Source: Saprospiraceae bacterium (GTDB lineage: Bacteria; Bacteroidota; Bacteroidia; Chitinophagales; Saprospiraceae). Taken from it: a DNA stretch of 64,000 bases. Position 1 is the stretch's first letter, and each line of letters begins with the position of its first letter. The stretch covers positions 588,001 through 652,000 of the forward strand of contig JADJYQ010000005.1 of assembly GCA_016719615.1 (NCBI GenBank), read 5' to 3'. The notes beneath the pieces were generated by a model. That model saw nothing but the letters and a program-made list of their open reading frames with translations. It had not been told where the DNA came from and did not search any database. Of this stretch, positions 63,618-64,000 are shown piece after piece. A program made the position numbers and the translations under genes.

Positions 63618-64000
63618 TCAAATTTTCAAATCAGCTATACAATCATGGAGCGATTGACTCAAAAGGTCCATCTCATTGGAGAATCCGGTTTTGAAGGCCT
63701 GCCAATTTTCCTTGCCATTGTTATTGTACTCGTTTATTCTTGTTTTCATAGCCGTATTTTTTTGTTCAAGAATTTCTAGCTGTTCCTTGAATGCGGAATT
63801 AACGGACTTGCTGTTATTTTTTATTTTGTCTTTTAATTGTGCGATGTTTTCTTCATTGGCGTTGATCTGTTGCTGACTTTTGTTTTTGAAACTTATAATT
63901 TCTGCAGCCACTTCATTTTCAGCCTTGATCAATGCATCCTTAGCTTTGGAAATATCTTCTTTTGAATTTTTTACATCCTGACTTGGTGAGGTACAGTTTG
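63618..64000 (-). CDS. Coiled-coil lipoprotein, N-terminus outside the window
   Basis: The frame is open to the right edge. The first visible residues NCTSPSQDVKNSKEDISKAK look like the residue before and after a lipobox cysteine, so a signal peptide lies just beyond. The rest is a charged coiled coil (AENEVAAEIISFKNKSQQQINANEENIAQLKDKI, EQLEILEQKNTAMKTRI) to the end CIADLKI. Function unknown. Confidence 0.7.
   Translation of the reverse strand, partial: NCTSPSQDVKNSKEDISKAKDALIKAENEVAAEIISFKNKSQQQINANEENIAQLKDKIKNNSKSVNSAFKEQLEILEQKNTAMKTRINEYNNNGKENWQAFKTGFSNEMDLLSQSLHDCIADLKI

Overview
The window reads as a chromosome segment of a Bacteroidota bacterium, most likely Saprospiraceae or a close relative. 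The grounds are secreted proteins ending in type IX secretion (T9SS) sorting domains, a hybrid-free propeller sensor kinase with a LytTR regulator, TAnnTTTG promoter elements, glutamine synthetase type III, a Bacteroidota-type LptD and LptE, and the order miaB / sigma54-type AAA+ regulator / lptE / TPR-like protein / secG followed by groES-groEL. The lineage is inferred from gene families, not from rRNA, which is absent here; no tRNA gene was recognised either.

Layout. 0.3-4.0 kb: a propeller histidine kinase and LytTR regulator operon (minus strand) with AT-rich middle and GC-rich ends. 4.2-6.9 kb: acylphosphatase, then the tyrosine-degradation pair hmgA-hpd. 6.9-7.3 kb: non-coding tandem repeats. 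7.3-11.4 kb: two secreted proteins, ferritin, a low-molecular-weight phosphatase and a glycosyltransferase. 11.6-12.9 kb: a very AT-rich three-gene module, RelE/HigB-like toxin, HTH antitoxin and SecB-like chaperone, i.e. a candidate toxin-antitoxin-chaperone (TAC) system. 13-22.9 kb: CoA-binding protein, envelope proteins, proline dehydrogenase, aroE and a 1178-residue secreted BNR/FN3 protein. 23-24.2 kb: a broken small gene and a RES-Xre toxin-antitoxin pair. 24.4-31.8 kb: miaB (frameshifted by one base), the AAA+ regulator, lptE, secG and the chaperonin genes. 32-46.3 kb: DUF6702/HupE/M1 peptidase, nhaA, malic enzyme, aldehyde dehydrogenase, a DPP-IV-like peptidase, smpB and glutamine synthetase III.

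46.5-57.2 kb is the accessory region and the most interesting part. Between about 52.4 and 56.7 kb I see three complete, near-equal (132-133 bp) attC-like recombination sites plus a degenerate fourth. They frame cassettes in one orientation: a 175-aa/59-aa gene pair, a propeller lipoprotein, a HigB-HigA toxin-antitoxin pair and another propeller lipoprotein. The 7-9 bp cores at the two ends of individual cassettes match each other as expected for integron cassettes. No integron integrase is in the window, so this is a CALIN-like array (attC cluster lacking an integrase). A third propeller lipoprotein lies near 47-48 kb. Two propeller cassettes abut copies of one block that carries a LytTR DNA-binding domain, one copy open and one full of stops, duplicated from the 3' end of the regulator gene at 0.3 kb; homology between the two blocks stops at the recombination core.

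57.3-64 kb returns to core envelope genes: lptD, divergent from an N-acetylmuramoyl-L-alanine amidase, an MCE/MlaD-type lipid-transport protein, small stress-type proteins, and a lipoprotein cut by the window end. Lipopolysaccharide export is represented twice (lptE at 27 kb, lptD at 57 kb).
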